Source: Deltaproteobacteria bacterium (GTDB lineage Bacteria > Desulfobacterota > Desulfovibrionia > Desulfovibrionales > Desulfovibrionaceae). Taken from it: DNA of 5,397 bases. Position numbers and translations under genes: made by a program. This document shows positions 4,433-5,397 of this stretch, one piece after another (the first letter of the stretch is position 1; every line of letters begins with the position of its first letter). The stretch covers positions 1-5,397 of the forward strand of contig JAIRVN010000051.1 of NCBI GenBank assembly GCA_031253875.1. Direction: 5' to 3'. The notes beneath the pieces were generated by a model, which saw only the letters and a program-made list of their open reading frames with translations, ran no database searches and had not been told where the DNA came from.

Positions 4433-5397
4433 ATGGCAGAAGAGCATGTAAAATTGGAGTTTCCTGAACCTGCAAAACAGAAAAAACGCGGCAGGGGGCG
4501 CAAGCTGGCCTTGCTGTTCGGTTTCGGATTGATTGGATGCGCGGCTGTATATGGCGCGTGGATATACTATTCCGTGCAGACGCCCAGCGCGGTGATCGAA
4601 AATAATCTTCTTGTGCTGGGAACACAGGTTCCCGCTCAGGTAGCGGAAGTATTGGCGAAAAAGAACGAGCGCGTCTCGGCAGGACAAGTGCTGATTCGGT
4701 TCGGCGTTCGCGCACATGGAACAAACGTCGCTGAAGCCAAAGCTCAAGCCGCATCTGTGCGCAGCCTGCTCCCTACTCCGTCCGACATGGAGGGTGTGGC
4801 GCGGCGTGTAGCAGATGCACAGGCCGCCGAACAGGATTTGGTGAACCGTATCATGCAGGCCCGTACACTGGAAGAAAATGCGACTCGCGACGTGCAGCGC
4901 AACGCCGAGGAGCATGCCAAAGCTCAGTTGGAGCTGCGACGTCTGGATTTACTCAGCATGCAATATTCCGTGCCCCGCGCGCAACACGATCAAGCCCGGC
5001 GTGATGAGTACAGCGCCCGGCAGCAACTGGAGAAAGCACGTGCGACGCGCGAAGAATACAGCCGTGTGCGGGCTGCCATCGAAGGCGAATTGTACCGCAT
5101 TAAAACGGAACTTGCAGAATTGCGATCTGCGAGCGGACAAGTCCGCAATATGCCAAGCAATATACAGCCAACTGCATCGCCTTCGCCAGCGATGCCTTCC
5201 GCACCGGCTGCGCTGGACATTGTCGCGCCGACAGATGCTGTCGTCGCGGATGTCTTTGCACAGCCAGGCATATGGGCGCAGCCCCATCAACAGCTCATCG
5301 CCTTGATGCCTGTAGCCGGTACGCTGGAGGCAACAGCATGGTTTTCCGAAAGAGATGGCGTAAACTTACAGCCCGGGCAAATATGCCGCGTGTTTGT
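4433..5397 (+). CDS. HlyD/EmrA-family membrane fusion protein, partial (3' end beyond window)
   Basis: The frame stays open for 321 codons to the window edge. The protein is the periplasmic adaptor of a multidrug-efflux or type I secretion machine. In order it shows a charged cytoplasmic N-terminus (KQKKRGRGRK, 15-24), one membrane segment (about 25-46), and a first lipoyl-like half with TQVPAQVAEVLAKKNERVSAGQVLIRF (starting 64). A long coiled-coil hairpin rich in Ala, Arg, Glu and Gln follows (about 97-235). Then come a Pro/Ser/Ala-rich linker (about 241-260), the second lipoyl half (LDIVAPTDAVVADVFAQPG, 261-279), and the start of the beta-barrel domain (ATAWFSERDG at 300-309, LQPGQICRV at 312-320). 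A permease or ABC partner would be expected downstream, outside the window. The Pro-rich linker is longer than I expect for EmrA. The architecture is clear, but substrate and exact subfamily are not. Confidence 0.88.
   Translation, partial: MAEEHVKLEFPEPAKQKKRGRGRKLALLFGFGLIGCAAVYGAWIYYSVQTPSAVIENNLLVLGTQVPAQVAEVLAKKNERVSAGQVLIRFGVRAHGTNVAEAKAQAASVRSLLPTPSDMEGVARRVADAQAAEQDLVNRIMQARTLEENATRDVQRNAEEHAKAQLELRRLDLLSMQYSVPRAQHDQARRDEYSARQQLEKARATREEYSRVRAAIEGELYRIKTELAELRSASGQVRNMPSNIQPTASPSPAMPSAPAALDIVAPTDAVVADVFAQPGIWAQPHQQLIALMPVAGTLEATAWFSERDGVNLQPGQICRVF

Noticed and set aside
4376..4915. Minus-strand open frames of 167-179 codons opposite the start of the membrane fusion protein
   Set aside because: The plus-strand frame has a clear membrane fusion protein architecture and a ribosome binding site; the minus-strand frames have no recognisable features.

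Overview
The window reads as a compact stretch of bacterial chromosome. It carries five genes in a row on the minus strand (PerR/Fur-type regulator, YigZ/IMPACT protein, DUF3391 + HD-GYP phosphodiesterase, alpha/beta-hydrolase lipoprotein, unknown lipoprotein). One divergent plus-strand gene, an HlyD/EmrA-type membrane fusion protein, runs off the right edge. Two lipobox signal peptides, a DUF3391/HD-GYP protein and an inner-membrane-anchored efflux adaptor all point to a Gram-negative (diderm) proteobacterium-like host. The mix would fit a Desulfovibrio-like (Desulfovibrionales) genome, but that is an impression from protein style, not a demonstration. No rRNA, tRNA, CRISPR array, insertion sequence or phage gene is visible.

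Layout, left to right. Positions 1-91 hold a weak terminator-like end for the regulator gene. Positions 92-481 (minus) encode a 129-residue PerR-like metalloregulator with a GTG start. It has its own AT-rich promoter and a Per-box-like sequence over the -10. Positions 576-1208 (minus) encode the YigZ protein. Its 89-nt leader contains a hairpin followed by a T-run that faces the opposite strand. Positions 1298-2539 (minus) encode the HD-GYP protein, with a good promoter in the 88-nt gap behind it. Positions 2628-3458 and 3460-4200 (minus) are two lipoprotein genes separated by one base, so they form an operon. Their candidate promoter at 4248-4276 lies inside an inverted repeat. Positions 4201-4432 are the divergent intergenic region. 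The membrane fusion protein starts at 4433 and continues past 5397.

Functionally these look like independent housekeeping and signalling genes rather than one system: peroxide/metal sensing, cyclic-di-GMP turnover, two surface lipoproteins of unknown purpose (one an apparent serine hydrolase), and the start of a drug-efflux or secretion operon. I found no convincing evidence of a previously undescribed system. The best leads are the promoter-embedded inverted repeat in front of the lipoprotein operon, the unknown lipoprotein paired with a hydrolase, the Per-box-like site before the regulator, and the antisense-facing terminator in the yigZ leader.
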